From: Candidatus Binatia bacterium | Lineage (GTDB): Bacteria > Desulfobacterota > Binatia > Bin18 | DNA length: 64,000 bases | Reading direction: 5' to 3' | Assembly (NCBI GenBank): GCA_022820725.1 | Contig: JAJEFA010000003.1 | Span: 1-64,000 of the forward strand | Shown: one piece after another, positions 46,000 through 54,611 of the stretch | How the letters are laid out: each line of letters opens with the position of its first letter | How positions within the stretch are numbered: the stretch's first letter is position 1 | Notes under the pieces: generated by a model | What the model was told of the DNA's origin: nothing | Database searches by the model: none | The model's input: only the letters and a program-made list of their open reading frames with translations | Translations under genes and position numbers: made by a program

Positions 46000-46178
46000 G
46001 TATCCCCAGAGCAGCCAGCCCCGCTTCGGTGAAACCGCGCAAGGAACTCTGGAGTATATACCCCGATATTGCTCTATTTTTCCAGTTAGGGATTTCCTCC
46101 TTCAGACAAACTCTCACAAATTGACCTCGTGCGAGAAGTTTCAAATATTTCAGATACACCTGTGTAATAGAACATGCT

Positions 46179-46214
46179 AAAGCGCTGGTATTGTGGCGGG
46201 CCCCACGTAGTCAT
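46179..46214 (-). pseudogene. Duplicated methyltransferase start (first 12 codons only)
   Basis: From the ATG at 46214 the frame reads MTTWGPPQYQRF, which aligns with MATWDPQQYQRF at the start of the methyltransferase gene ending at 44551. The DNA matches closely too. After codon 12 the sequence diverges into an AT-rich interval with no further similarity. It is a remnant of a second methyltransferase copy, or the scar of a duplication that placed the two membrane-protein genes between the copies. Confidence 0.6.
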
Positions 46215-46237
46215 GGCCTGTCAGGCGGACAATAGCA

Positions 46238-47674
46238 TCACAGAGCGGGCCGAGCCAAAACATCCCCCCCGACCCTGCGCTTCAGCCAGCGCCCGTCCGT
46301 CGAGTGGCCGACCAGCTTGCCGTCTTCAACAATCACCTTGCCACGCAAGAGCGTCATTACCGGATAGCCCCGGCAGGTAAATCCTTCCCAAATGCTGTAG
46401 TCAGAGTCGGCGTGCAAATCCTCCACCGCCAGCGTTTTGGTCAACTGGGGATCGAGCAGGACGATGTCCGCATCGCTACCCGGCTGAATGGCGCCCTTTT
46501 GCGGATATAGGCCCAGAATCTTGGCCGCGTTGGTGGCGATGATGGCGGCAAAGCGCTGGAGCGGCATCCCCCGTTCGATCACACATTTCGTGAATGCAAC
46601 CGGAATGCGCGTCTCGATGCCGTTATGCCCGCCGCAGATGGATTCGATACGATCGCTGAACAGTTTGGGGCCTTTATAGGTCGTATACTCATCCGTGGCC
46701 GTGGTGCACAGGCGTCCGTCGAGTAACCCGTCCACCAGAGCCTCTCGGTCATCGGCGAATTTCAGCGCCGGATAGGTATGAATCGCCATGCCGTCCGGCT
46801 TCTTGTAATCTTCACAGGTGAAATGCAGATAGTGATGCAGGGCCTCACCGTACACGGGTTGTCCGGACTGGCGCGCTTCGGCAATGGCGCGCACGCCTTC
46901 CTTGGCCGTGGTATGAACGAAATACACCCCGGTGCCGGTGTGCTCAGCCAGACGAATGATCGTCCGAAAAGCCAAGTCTTCGGACAGATTGTTGTGGACG
47001 AGGTGCATATTATAGGCTTGGTCGCGCCCCTCGCGTTTGAGCTTCTCAAGCATGTAATTCACAATCTCGTCCTCTTCCGCGTGGACGGCCATCATGCCGC
47101 CGTGTTTAGCCACTTCGGCAAAAATCTCCCACAGATGTCCGTACGGAATACGCACCTCCGTGGTGGTAAAAATCTTGAAGCTGCCCACGCCCTCCTGTAA
47201 TGCCTCGGCAATCTGGCCTGCGGCTTGATGGCCGCATTCCCCGGCAAGCATGTAGTGAAAGGCGAAGTCGGTGTAGCAGTGGTCACGAAAGACGGCCCGG
47301 CGGCGCTCAAGCACCTCAAGGAGCGGGCGGCGCCGTTCTCCGCGGAGCGCCTTGCGGGACAGGTCGCCGGCAAAATCAATGATGGTCGTCACCCCACCGA
47401 ACGCGGCCGCCCGACTGGCCGCCTCAGGTGGCTGGGTCATCACGTCCGGCTGGCCGGTCCAGTCCGGCGGGACGGGAATGCCGATATGGGCATGGGGCTC
47501 AATCCCACCCGGCAAGACGATTTTTCCCGTTGCATCGATCACCTGTCCAGCTGCGGTATTCAGGGTTCCCGGTTGGCCCACGGCAACGATATGCTCCCCG
47601 GCAATACCCACATCCAATTCCGCCGTGGTATGGGGTGTCACAACGGTTCCCCCGCTAATAATGAGATCGAGCAT
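46238..47674 (-). CDS. Dihydropyrimidinase/D-hydantoinase family enzyme
   Basis: This 478-residue cyclic amidohydrolase has the N-terminal LDLIISGGTVVTP, the metal site GIEPHAHIGIP (HxH), a Lys in VGSFKIFTT that would be carbamylated, His in MAVHAEEDEIV and VHTTAKEG, and Asp in TATDEYTTYKG. Length and order match dihydropyrimidinases, which open dihydrouracil or hydantoin rings. It stands alone, with a CoA-transferase gene diverging from it. HyuA-type hydantoinase is encoded at the right edge of the window. Confidence 0.9.
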   Translation of the reverse strand: MLDLIISGGTVVTPHTTAELDVGIAGEHIVAVGQPGTLNTAAGQVIDATGKIVLPGGIEPHAHIGIPVPPDWTGQPDVMTQPPEAASRAAAFGGVTTIIDFAGDLSRKALRGERRRPLLEVLERRRAVFRDHCYTDFAFHYMLAGECGHQAAGQIAEALQEGVGSFKIFTTTEVRIPYGHLWEIFAEVAKHGGMMAVHAEEDEIVNYMLEKLKREGRDQAYNMHLVHNNLSEDLAFRTIIRLAEHTGTGVYFVHTTAKEGVRAIAEARQSGQPVYGEALHHYLHFTCEDYKKPDGMAIHTYPALKFADDREALVDGLLDGRLCTTATDEYTTYKGPKLFSDRIESICGGHNGIETRIPVAFTKCVIERGMPLQRFAAIIATNAAKILGLYPQKGAIQPGSDADIVLLDPQLTKTLAVEDLHADSDYSIWEGFTCRGYPVMTLLRGKVIVEDGKLVGHSTDGRWLKRRVGGDVLARPAL

Positions 47675-47799
47675 AGTCCACCTCCTGGGTGTTTTCCTTC
47701 CTCTTTGTACCCCTTTCTTCTCCTTTCAGAAAATCCCCCGCGCTTGCTTGCCTTTCCCCGCACCGACTGATAGCTGACCGCTGGTGAGGGGAAATGTCT

Positions 47800-48996
47800 A
47801 TGCGAGCACTTGATGATATCCGCGTTCTTGATCTCACCCACGTCTTTAACGGCCCCTATGCCGCCCAGGTGTTAGCGCTGCTCGGCGCCGAGGTCATTAA
47901 GATCGAGCCGCGTCCCTACGGTGAGCGCGCGCGCAGTATTTTTCCTATCCCGGATGCCGAAAAGCAGAGCTATCCCTTTGTGATGCTCAACTCGAACAAA
48001 AAGGGCATTACGCTCAATCTCAAATCCGAACGCGGCAAAGCGCTGTTCAAACAGTTTGTGACGCACTCCGATATTGTCGTCGAGAACTTTACCGCCGGGA
48101 CCATGGACAAGCTGGGGCTGGGCTATCAGGACTTGAAGCGCATCAACCCACGCATTATTTACGCGTCGAGCTCAGGCTATGGCAAGACCGGTCCGTATAG
48201 CGCCTATCCCGCGTTTGACTCCATTGTCCAAGCCTTGTCCGGCATCATGAGCACGACGGGCGATCCGGCCGGCCCGCCAATGAAGGCCGGTCCTCCGATT
48301 ATGGACATTATGGCAGGCATCCATTTTGCGGCCGGCATACTGGCCGCCCTGCATCAGCGCGACCGCACCGGAGAGGGGCTCGAAGTAGAAACCTCTCTGT
48401 TTGAGTCAGCCATTGGACCGCTGACCGCCCAGATATCAGCCTACCACGCCCAAGGCGGCAGCTATGAGCGTGCCGGCAACCGTGCCCCGAACCGCGCCTT
48501 CTCGCCGTATAACTGTTATCCCGCCAGTGACGGCTACGTCTTGTTGCTGACCTCGGACAATCAGCGCTGGCAGGCGTTGTGTGCCCTCATGGGACGCGAG
48601 GACATTGCGCAGGACGAAAAATTCGCGACTAACCGCGCCCGTTCCAAACATGCGGATGAGGTGGATGAGATTGTCAGCGCCTGGACCACACGCCATCCAA
48701 AACACGAAATCATGCGCCTGTGTGGCGAGGCGGATATCACCTGTGGGGCGGTCCAGACCGTCGAAGAAGTTCTCAACGACCCCCACCTGCGCGAACGCGG
48801 CATCCTCAAGGATATCGATCATCCCACCGCCGGTCCTGTCACCGTGCTCGGTGCGCCCTGGCGTTTTAACGACCAGCAGCCTCCCAACGACACACCGAGT
48901 CCGAATCTGGGCGAGCATAACGAACTGGTGTATGGGAAATTGCTCGGATTATCGGAGATTGAGATCAGTCAGCTCAAAGAGGATGGGGTCATTTAA
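47800..48996 (+). CDS. CaiB/BaiF family CoA-transferase
   Basis: This 398-residue type III CoA-transferase begins MRALDDIRVLDLTHVFNGP and has LLGAEVIKIEPRPYGERAR, NKKGITLNLKSERGKALF, YASSSGYGKTGPYSAYPAFD and MKAGPPIMDIMAG, with the expected catalytic Asp in the PIMDIMAG strand. GAGGGGAAATGTCT gives better spacing for the ATG at 47800 than for the one at 47794. It is more like formyl-CoA or succinyl-CoA:acid transferases than the other two copies here. The substrate is unknown. Confidence 0.92.
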   Translation: MRALDDIRVLDLTHVFNGPYAAQVLALLGAEVIKIEPRPYGERARSIFPIPDAEKQSYPFVMLNSNKKGITLNLKSERGKALFKQFVTHSDIVVENFTAGTMDKLGLGYQDLKRINPRIIYASSSGYGKTGPYSAYPAFDSIVQALSGIMSTTGDPAGPPMKAGPPIMDIMAGIHFAAGILAALHQRDRTGEGLEVETSLFESAIGPLTAQISAYHAQGGSYERAGNRAPNRAFSPYNCYPASDGYVLLLTSDNQRWQALCALMGREDIAQDEKFATNRARSKHADEVDEIVSAWTTRHPKHEIMRLCGEADITCGAVQTVEEVLNDPHLRERGILKDIDHPTAGPVTVLGAPWRFNDQQPPNDTPSPNLGEHNELVYGKLLGLSEIEISQLKEDGVI

Positions 48997-49026
48997 GCCT
49001 GTGGTATCAGGTGTCGCTCCGCACTG

Positions 49027-49440
49027 ATGAAGATGAAAGCGCTCTCCTTATTTTTCGTGCTCTTTTTGATGTTTTCCTGCTCCTCCAGGGAAAACAGAGA
49101 GAACCTGGCCCTGTATCGGGAGCCAGCTCTAAAGTATCTGGTAAAGGAAAGACTGAAAAAAGAAATCGCTTCTGGCCCACGATTTAAGAAATTATCCATA
49201 TGGAGTTTGCCGGGGGCTTTGATGATGCTGGGTCAAAAAGATCATGTTGATAGGTCAGAGGCCGTTTTCAAACTGCAAAGCGAAAAAGAGGCCGAAGAGA
49301 TAAAATGTGGATTATATATCCGAGAGGTTCGTTCCACCCAATTAAAAGTCAATCTGATTGATTGTAAGGGTCTCCATACTCAAGCATTAAGTGGGGGTCT
49401 GCTTACACTCAATAAAGCCGGACTTAGAACAGCAAAATAA
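49027..49440 (+). CDS. Putative lipoprotein of unknown function
   Basis: This 137-residue protein starts with a type II signal peptide (MKMKALSLFFVLFLMFSCSS) whose lipobox FSC would acylate Cys18. The mature part is charged, with two Cys (EEIKCGLYI and LIDCKG). It is more AT-rich and Lys-rich than neighbouring genes, which suggests foreign origin. No family is recognised. It is the only gene between the CoA-transferase and the small membrane protein. Confidence 0.6.
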   Translation: MKMKALSLFFVLFLMFSCSSRENRENLALYREPALKYLVKERLKKEIASGPRFKKLSIWSLPGALMMLGQKDHVDRSEAVFKLQSEKEAEEIKCGLYIREVRSTQLKVNLIDCKGLHTQALSGGLLTLNKAGLRTAK

Positions 49441-49452
49441 ATTGGTAGAGCA

Positions 49453-49560
49453 TTATTTCTTCCACTTCAGCCCTCTGTCGGTAAAAACGATCAACAAACC
49501 GATCAGCCCCATTACGAGGAAAACTAAAAAGACGGTGGTGAGTGCCTGTGCCGGACTCAT
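49453..49560 (-). CDS. 35-residue single-pass membrane microprotein
   Basis: MSPAQALTTVFLVFLVMG begins the 35-residue protein, which has one membrane helix and a basic end (DRGLKWKK). GGAGG lies 7 nt before the ATG at 49560, a well-placed site. A longer frame upstream to 49698 reads through the P450 leader and lacks a good site. The function is unknown; such short helices often stabilise larger membrane proteins. Confidence 0.55.
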   Translation of the reverse strand: MSPAQALTTVFLVFLVMGLIGLLIVFTDRGLKWKK

Positions 49561-49696
49561 GTCTGAACCTCCATTCCGTCGAAGATGCATTATTAAGTGT
49601 GAAACGTGGAGAGGCACAGCACGAAAACGTCTTCTCATCCAGGAAACACGTTGTTCCCGCCTTGCCCTTCGTCCCATAGTCTCGTAGATTTTTTCC

Positions 49697-51031
49697 ATGA
49701 GTTCCCTCCCCCCTGGTCCGAGGCTTCCCCGGCTGTTTCAAACGCTGAACTGGGTTCGCAGACCTATCCCCATTATGCGGAAATATGCCCAGGAGTATGG
49801 TGAGTGTTTCACCATGCGCTGGCTCAATACGCCGCCGATTGCGTTCTTCAGCGACCCGGTTGCCATTAAACAGATCTTTACCGCATCACCCGAGCGCGCC
49901 CTGGCGGGTCGGGGGAATGTTGTTCTCAAACCGGTTTTGGGCGAGAACTCGATATTGTTGCTTGATGGCGCGCGCCATAAACGGGAACGCAAATTGCTCA
50001 TGCCGCCGTTTCATGGCGAACGCATGCGTCTCTATGGCGAAATCATGCGCGAGGCTGCCGATCGGTCGATTGACAACTGGCCGGTGGAACAGCCCTTCCC
50101 CATTCACGAACGCATGCAGGCCATCACGCTTGATATCATTCTGCGGACCGTCTTTGGCGTGGACGAAGGTGTACTGCTCCAGAAACTGCGGTCCTTGCTG
50201 ATCGAGTTTCTCAGACTCGTGGGGAGTAGCCCCCTCCTTTTAATCCGCTGGCTGCAAGTCAACCTGGGACCGTTCACCTCGTGGCAACGCATCGGTCAAC
50301 TCGGCCGCGAAATCGATGCAGTGCTGTACGAGCAGATTGCCCAACGCAAAGCCGCAGCACAAAACGGACGCACCGACATCATGGCCATGCTTATCGAAGC
50401 CCGCGACGAAGATGGTCAGCCCATGAGCGATCAAGAACTGCGCGATGAGATGATCACCATGCTGCTGGCCGGACACGAGACCACCGCTACTTCGCTGTCC
50501 TGGGTCGTTCATCGCTTGTTACAAAATCCGGACGTTCTGGAAAAAGTTCGCGCCGAGCTCCAGCGCGTGGTCGGAGGGGGTCCCATACGGGCCGAGCACA
50601 TGTCCGAGCTTGAGTATCTTGATGCGACCATCAAAGAGACGGCCCGACTCAATCCTATTGTTCCGGTCGTGGTTCGGTATCTCGAACAGCCCACCCAGAT
50701 TGGGGCGTATGAGATACCTGCGGACTGTGTGGCCGCGCCGTGTATTTACCTCACCCACCGCCGACCGGAATTGTGGCCTGAGCCCGAGACGTTTAACCCC
50801 GACCGGTTTGTTGGGAAACGCGTGGATCCCTACACCTTTTTCCCCTTTGGCGGAGGAGTCCGTCACTGTCTGGGTGCTGCCTTTGCCACCTATGAGATGA
50901 AGATCGTCCTCGCCCAGATGTTGTCTCGGGTCTCACTCCGGTCAGTGCCGGGACATACTGTACATGTTGTCCGGCGGAGTATTACGTTTGCTCCATCCGA
51001 CGGCATGCCGGTAATTCGGGAAGCGGCGTAA
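49697..51031 (+). CDS. Cytochrome P450
   Basis: This 444-residue P450 has the oxygen-activation helix LLAGHETTATSLSWV (near residue 256), the ExxR motif in IKETARLNPIVPVVVR, and the heme-thiolate loop FPFGGGVRHCLGAAFA with the Cys ligand (near residue 395). The N terminus is soluble-type. It monooxygenates a small hydrophobic substrate with electrons from a partner not encoded here. The leader has no strong ribosome-binding site. Layout resembles CYP110-like P450s, but this is a loose impression. Confidence 0.92.
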   Translation: MSSLPPGPRLPRLFQTLNWVRRPIPIMRKYAQEYGECFTMRWLNTPPIAFFSDPVAIKQIFTASPERALAGRGNVVLKPVLGENSILLLDGARHKRERKLLMPPFHGERMRLYGEIMREAADRSIDNWPVEQPFPIHERMQAITLDIILRTVFGVDEGVLLQKLRSLLIEFLRLVGSSPLLLIRWLQVNLGPFTSWQRIGQLGREIDAVLYEQIAQRKAAAQNGRTDIMAMLIEARDEDGQPMSDQELRDEMITMLLAGHETTATSLSWVVHRLLQNPDVLEKVRAELQRVVGGGPIRAEHMSELEYLDATIKETARLNPIVPVVVRYLEQPTQIGAYEIPADCVAAPCIYLTHRRPELWPEPETFNPDRFVGKRVDPYTFFPFGGGVRHCLGAAFATYEMKIVLAQMLSRVSLRSVPGHTVHVVRRSITFAPSDGMPVIREAA

Positions 51032-51056
51032 ATCTCTGGTATCCAAAGAGAGTCTC

Positions 51057-51524
51057 GTGCAGCAGAAATTGGGAATCCGACCAGCAACGGCCGATGACGC
51101 TGGGCGGATTCATGAGATTCATACCCAGTCGGTCAAAACCCTGTGCAAAGGACATTACTCATCCGAGCAGATTGCGGGCTGGCTGAAAAACCGTTCTCCA
51201 CGAGGCTATCTTCCGGGCATTGAAAGAAGGGAAATGTTTGTCGCCACAGACGGCGACTCCATCCTCGGTTTCGGGCAGGCTGTCCCCGGAGAGATTCACG
51301 CCATCTATGTTGCGCCCGAATACGCCAAACAAGGAGTGGGTATTTTACTCCTTGAACAGGCCCTGACAGCCGCACGAGCCGGGTCTCAAAGGGATGTCTA
51401 TTTGGAATCGACCCTCAATGCTCAGGGCTTCTATAAAAAGGCCGGATTTGTCGAGGTTGAACGGTCAACAGTCCGCAGGAACGACGTGTTGCTGCCGGTC
51501 ATCAGGATGGTTTCATCAGCGTAG
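51057..51524 (+). CDS. GNAT family N-acetyltransferase
   Basis: This 155-residue protein follows the GNAT order: IRPATADDAGRIHEIH at the start, IHAIYVAPEYAKQGVGILLLEQA carrying the acetyl-CoA-binding Q-x-x-G-x-G/A loop in the variant KQGVGI, and LESTLNAQGFYKKAGFVEVER near the end. The start is GTG at 51057. The acceptor substrate is unknown. The gene lies 25 bp after the P450 in the same direction. Confidence 0.87.
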   Translation: MQQKLGIRPATADDAGRIHEIHTQSVKTLCKGHYSSEQIAGWLKNRSPRGYLPGIERREMFVATDGDSILGFGQAVPGEIHAIYVAPEYAKQGVGILLLEQALTAARAGSQRDVYLESTLNAQGFYKKAGFVEVERSTVRRNDVLLPVIRMVSSA

Positions 51525-51604
51525 ATTCCCATCGATGCCTCGCAGTTTCTCACAAGGGCTGCTACACAGGGACATGTTCAGACCGCTGAGCAAAAGGGGA
51601 CGTC

Positions 51605-52381
51605 ATGAGTGACATCAACTGGGAGATGGCAAACGAGGCGGGCGCACGGCTGTATCAAAAAGGTCATTATGTCGAAGCCGAGCAACAACTCCGCACGGCC
51701 CTCCAAGAGGCGGAAAAGTTTGGTCCACAGGACTCCCGCGTCGCCGTTGTCCTGAACAACCTGGGAAGCTTATCGCATAATCAGGGCAAGCGAGCTGAAG
51801 CCGCCGGCTATTATGAGCGAGCCTTGTCTATCCGAGAGGCGCACTATGGGCCCCACCATCCGTGGGTGGCACAGAGCCTGAATAACTTGGCCTCGCTATA
51901 CCGAGAGCTCGGCCGCTACGCTGAAGCCGAGACCTTTCTCCAGCGCGCGCTGAAAATCGCCGAAGCCCTGGTAGGTCCTACGCATTACCGCATCACCAAT
52001 TGTCTCAACAATCTGGCTGCCGTCTATATGAGCCAAGAACGCTATGCGGAGGCGGAATCGTATTTTCAGCGGTCGCTGACGATTAGACAGCAGGCCCTTG
52101 GGCCGACTCATCCCGCTGTCTCAACCAGCCTCAGCGGGCTGGCCGAGTTGGCCATTGCCCAGGGCAAATATGTAGAGGCCGAACCGCTCTTTCAGCAGGC
52201 GCTTGAGATCCGCGAGGAGAAACTCGGCACGGACCATCCGGCAGTGGCCGTCATCCTCGAAAAATATGTTGATTTGCTGCAAAAGCTCAGTCGCCAGGAC
52301 GAGGCTGAAGAGATGGCCACCCGGGCCAAAACCATCCGAACCAAACAAGCTCAGCCACAGCCGACAGAGGTCGGGCATTAG
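51605..52381 (+). CDS. TPR repeat protein (kinesin-light-chain-like)
   Basis: This 258-residue protein has five or so TPR_12-type repeats of 42 residues. Examples are AVVLNNLGSLSHNQGKRAEA, WVAQSLNNLASLYRELGRYA and ITNCLNNLAAVYMSQERYAE, each followed by a YYERAL or FQRSL helix and a G-HP- turn. It has no signal peptide. These repeats bind proteins; no partner is indicated. The gene is followed by a REP-like palindrome. Confidence 0.88.
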   Translation: MSDINWEMANEAGARLYQKGHYVEAEQQLRTALQEAEKFGPQDSRVAVVLNNLGSLSHNQGKRAEAAGYYERALSIREAHYGPHHPWVAQSLNNLASLYRELGRYAEAETFLQRALKIAEALVGPTHYRITNCLNNLAAVYMSQERYAEAESYFQRSLTIRQQALGPTHPAVSTSLSGLAELAIAQGKYVEAEPLFQQALEIREEKLGTDHPAVAVILEKYVDLLQKLSRQDEAEEMATRAKTIRTKQAQPQPTEVGH

Positions 52382-52391
52382 GGGAGAAGAT

Positions 52392-52425
52392 GCCCTCCCC
52401 CTGACCCTCTCCCAGAGGGAGAGGG
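52392..52425. repeat. REP-like palindrome (copy 2)
   Basis: Arms CCCTCTCCC (52405-52413) and GGGAGAGGG (52417-52425) with a 3-nt loop, preceded by CCCTCCCCCTGA. On the reverse strand this matches the element at 21527-21565, arms and trailing G-rich tail included. It lies between the convergent ends of the TPR and VOC genes. Confidence 0.7.
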
Positions 52426-52435
52426 AAACGAGAGT

Positions 52436-52927
52436 CTACGCCCGGGCCGGGACCATCTCGTCCAACTGAATAATGATCCCATCCGGGTCTTTGACAAAGG
52501 CGCTGCGAATTGTCCCTTCTTTGGTCTTGGCCAAGACGTGCGGCGGGGCGACAAATTCCACCCCTTTGCTCTCCAGGTCTTTGTGGACTCTGTTCAAGCC
52601 TTTGACCCATATCCCGAAGTGGGAAATACCAATCTGGTCCACCAGGATCGGCTTTCCAGTTGCTTTACCCTGCGTCGGCGCCAGCAGGGCAATCACCGGG
52701 GCGTCTTCGCTAAGGCCGTACGGAGTGGCTTTCTTTTTGCCGTGGCGCAGAATAGCGAACTTCACATGTTGGTTTTTCTTCTTGTAAATCCCCTGCTGAT
52801 ATTCTCCCTCTTCAACAGTGGATCCCTGCTGGGCTACCTTGAATCCGAGTAAATCCCGATAGAAATGCATGGAGCGCTCGAAATCATTGGTGCACAGGGC
52901 AACATGGGACATTCCACGTGGGTTCAT
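52436..52927 (-). CDS. VOC family (glyoxalase/dioxygenase-like) protein
   Basis: This 163-residue protein has one VOC module pair. It starts MSHVALCTNDFERSMHFYRD with the first metal His, and later has QIGISHFGIWVKGLNRVHKD and FVKDPDGIIIQLDEM, whose Asp/Glu end supplies the last metal ligand. Such proteins include glyoxalases, epimerases and extradiol enzymes. It ends 54 bp from the TPR gene, convergent, with a REP-like element between. Confidence 0.87.
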   Translation of the reverse strand: MNPRGMSHVALCTNDFERSMHFYRDLLGFKVAQQGSTVEEGEYQQGIYKKKNQHVKFAILRHGKKKATPYGLSEDAPVIALLAPTQGKATGKPILVDQIGISHFGIWVKGLNRVHKDLESKGVEFVAPPHVLAKTKEGTIRSAFVKDPDGIIIQLDEMVPARA

Positions 52928-53086
52928 ATCATCCCTCCTCTTTGGCTATGTCTCGCACAGCCGGTGTTGTTTTCTTTCTGTCTATGTCAGGAAGAATCCT
53001 GGGGTCAAGAGACAGCCACGAAAAAGTAAGGGGATTCACGCTCCGGCCAGAAGCGCTATAGTGACGGCTACAGGGAGGAGCGGGCA

Positions 53087-54607
53087 TTGACAGATTCGGC
53101 TCAGCGCACACCAGAAACGTTTGACGTCATCGTTGTCGGGGCGGGCAATGCCGCTTTTACTGCCGCGCTGGCCGCTCGGGCTGAGGGCGCCCGGGTCGTT
53201 GTCCTCGAAAAGGCCACGCAGAAATTACGCGGCGGCAACACCCGTTTTACCGGTGGTCTGTTCCGCTGCACCTATAACGGTATCGACGATTTGATGGCGC
53301 TCATTAGGGACAACGATGACCCGAGCGATGTGACAGTCGATCCCTACACACAAGAGGACTTTCAGCACGACATCGACCGCGTCACCGGCGGACAGGCCGA
53401 CCCGGCACTGACCCGCACCCTGATCGCGCGCTCGTACGATACGGTGCACTGGATGGCCGACCTGGGCGTGGCCTGGGAGTTTAACCGCGCGGTGGGTCCA
53501 GTCAGGGTGGCCGGAGCCCAAAAGATCAAACTCGCCCGCGGAGGCGCGCTCCGCGCCAAAGGCGAAGGCGTCCTGCTCTCCAGCACCCTGTTTCGCCTCG
53601 CAACTGAGGCGGACATTCCAGTCTGGTACGAAACGCAGGCTCAGCGTATTCTCACGGCCGCGGACGGTCGCGTGACCGGTCTGGCCATACGCGATCCCAG
53701 CGGTCTGCGGACCGTCGAGTGTAAAACCCTGGTTCTGGCCAGCGGCGGATTCCAAGCGAACCCGGAGATGCGCACGGCCTATCTCGGTCCGAGTTGGAGC
53801 GTAGTCAAGGTCAGAGGCAGCCGTTTTAATACCGGTGAGATGACGCGCGCGGCCCTGTCGATCGGGGCGCAGAGTTATGGCGAATGGGCGGGTTGTCATG
53901 CCACGCCGATCGATGCCGACGCCCCGGCCTATGGTGACCTGCGGCTCACCGATAAGACCAACCGGCTGTCCTATCCATTCTCGGTCATGGTCAATCTGGA
54001 CGGCGAGCGCTTTGTTGACGAGGGCGAAGATTTTAATCTGTACACCTACGCCAGAATGGGGCGTGATATTTTACAGCAACGCAGCGCAACCATCTTTCAG
54101 GTCTTTGACCAGCAGACCATCTCCCTGTTGGAGACGCGTTATAATACCGGCACGCCCATTATCGCTGACAGTCTGACCGAGCTGGCAGATCAGATCGAGG
54201 AGCGCTACGCGGCTTTGGATTTTCGCCGGGATGCTTTCCAGGCCACGCTTGAGGCATATAACGCCGCGGTCCAAGACGGCCCCTTCGATCCTGACCGCAA
54301 AGACGGCAAGCGGACGCGTGGTCTGCGACCGGAAAAAACCAACTGGGCGACTCGGCTCGACCAGCCGCCCTTTTGTGCCTATCCGGTCTCGCTCGGGATC
54401 ACCTTTACCTTTGGCGGTCTGCGGATCAATACCGATGCAGCGGTCGTCGATCATTTGGACCGGCCCATCCCCGGCCTGTTCGCAACCGGCGAAATGACCG
54501 GCGGTTTTTTCTACCGTAACTATCCGGGCGGCTCCGGGCTGATGCGTGGCGCGCTCTTTGGCCGACTGGCCGGTACGCATGCCGCACGCTGGGCACGAGG
54601 GGAATAG
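53087..54607 (+). CDS. FAD-dependent dehydrogenase, TcuA-like (tricarballylate dehydrogenase)
   Basis: This 506-residue flavoprotein has the N-terminal dinucleotide motif VIVVGAGNAAFTAALAA (near residue 14), then a GGNTRFTGGLFRC stretch, RLTDKTNRLSYPFS, and the C-terminal FAD-site TFGGLRINTDAAV and GLFATGEMTGGFFYRNYPGGSGLMRG. This matches tricarballylate dehydrogenase TcuA and the fumarate reductase flavoprotein-like family. The start is TTG at 53087 after GGAGGAGCGGGCA. The adjacent isocitrate-lyase-type enzyme 4 bp downstream suggests oxidation then cleavage of a small di- or tricarboxylate. Confidence 0.85.
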   Translation: MTDSAQRTPETFDVIVVGAGNAAFTAALAARAEGARVVVLEKATQKLRGGNTRFTGGLFRCTYNGIDDLMALIRDNDDPSDVTVDPYTQEDFQHDIDRVTGGQADPALTRTLIARSYDTVHWMADLGVAWEFNRAVGPVRVAGAQKIKLARGGALRAKGEGVLLSSTLFRLATEADIPVWYETQAQRILTAADGRVTGLAIRDPSGLRTVECKTLVLASGGFQANPEMRTAYLGPSWSVVKVRGSRFNTGEMTRAALSIGAQSYGEWAGCHATPIDADAPAYGDLRLTDKTNRLSYPFSVMVNLDGERFVDEGEDFNLYTYARMGRDILQQRSATIFQVFDQQTISLLETRYNTGTPIIADSLTELADQIEERYAALDFRRDAFQATLEAYNAAVQDGPFDPDRKDGKRTRGLRPEKTNWATRLDQPPFCAYPVSLGITFTFGGLRINTDAAVVDHLDRPIPGLFATGEMTGGFFYRNYPGGSGLMRGALFGRLAGTHAARWARGE

Positions 54608-54611
54608 TGCG

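Noticed and set aside
49453..49698. 81-residue version of the small membrane protein
   Set aside because: The extra 46 residues overlap the P450 leader and lack a ribosome-binding site; the internal ATG at 49560 has a strong one.
49697..51031. P450 as part of a natural-product cluster
   Set aside because: No PKS, NRPS, terpene or other core biosynthetic gene is present near it.
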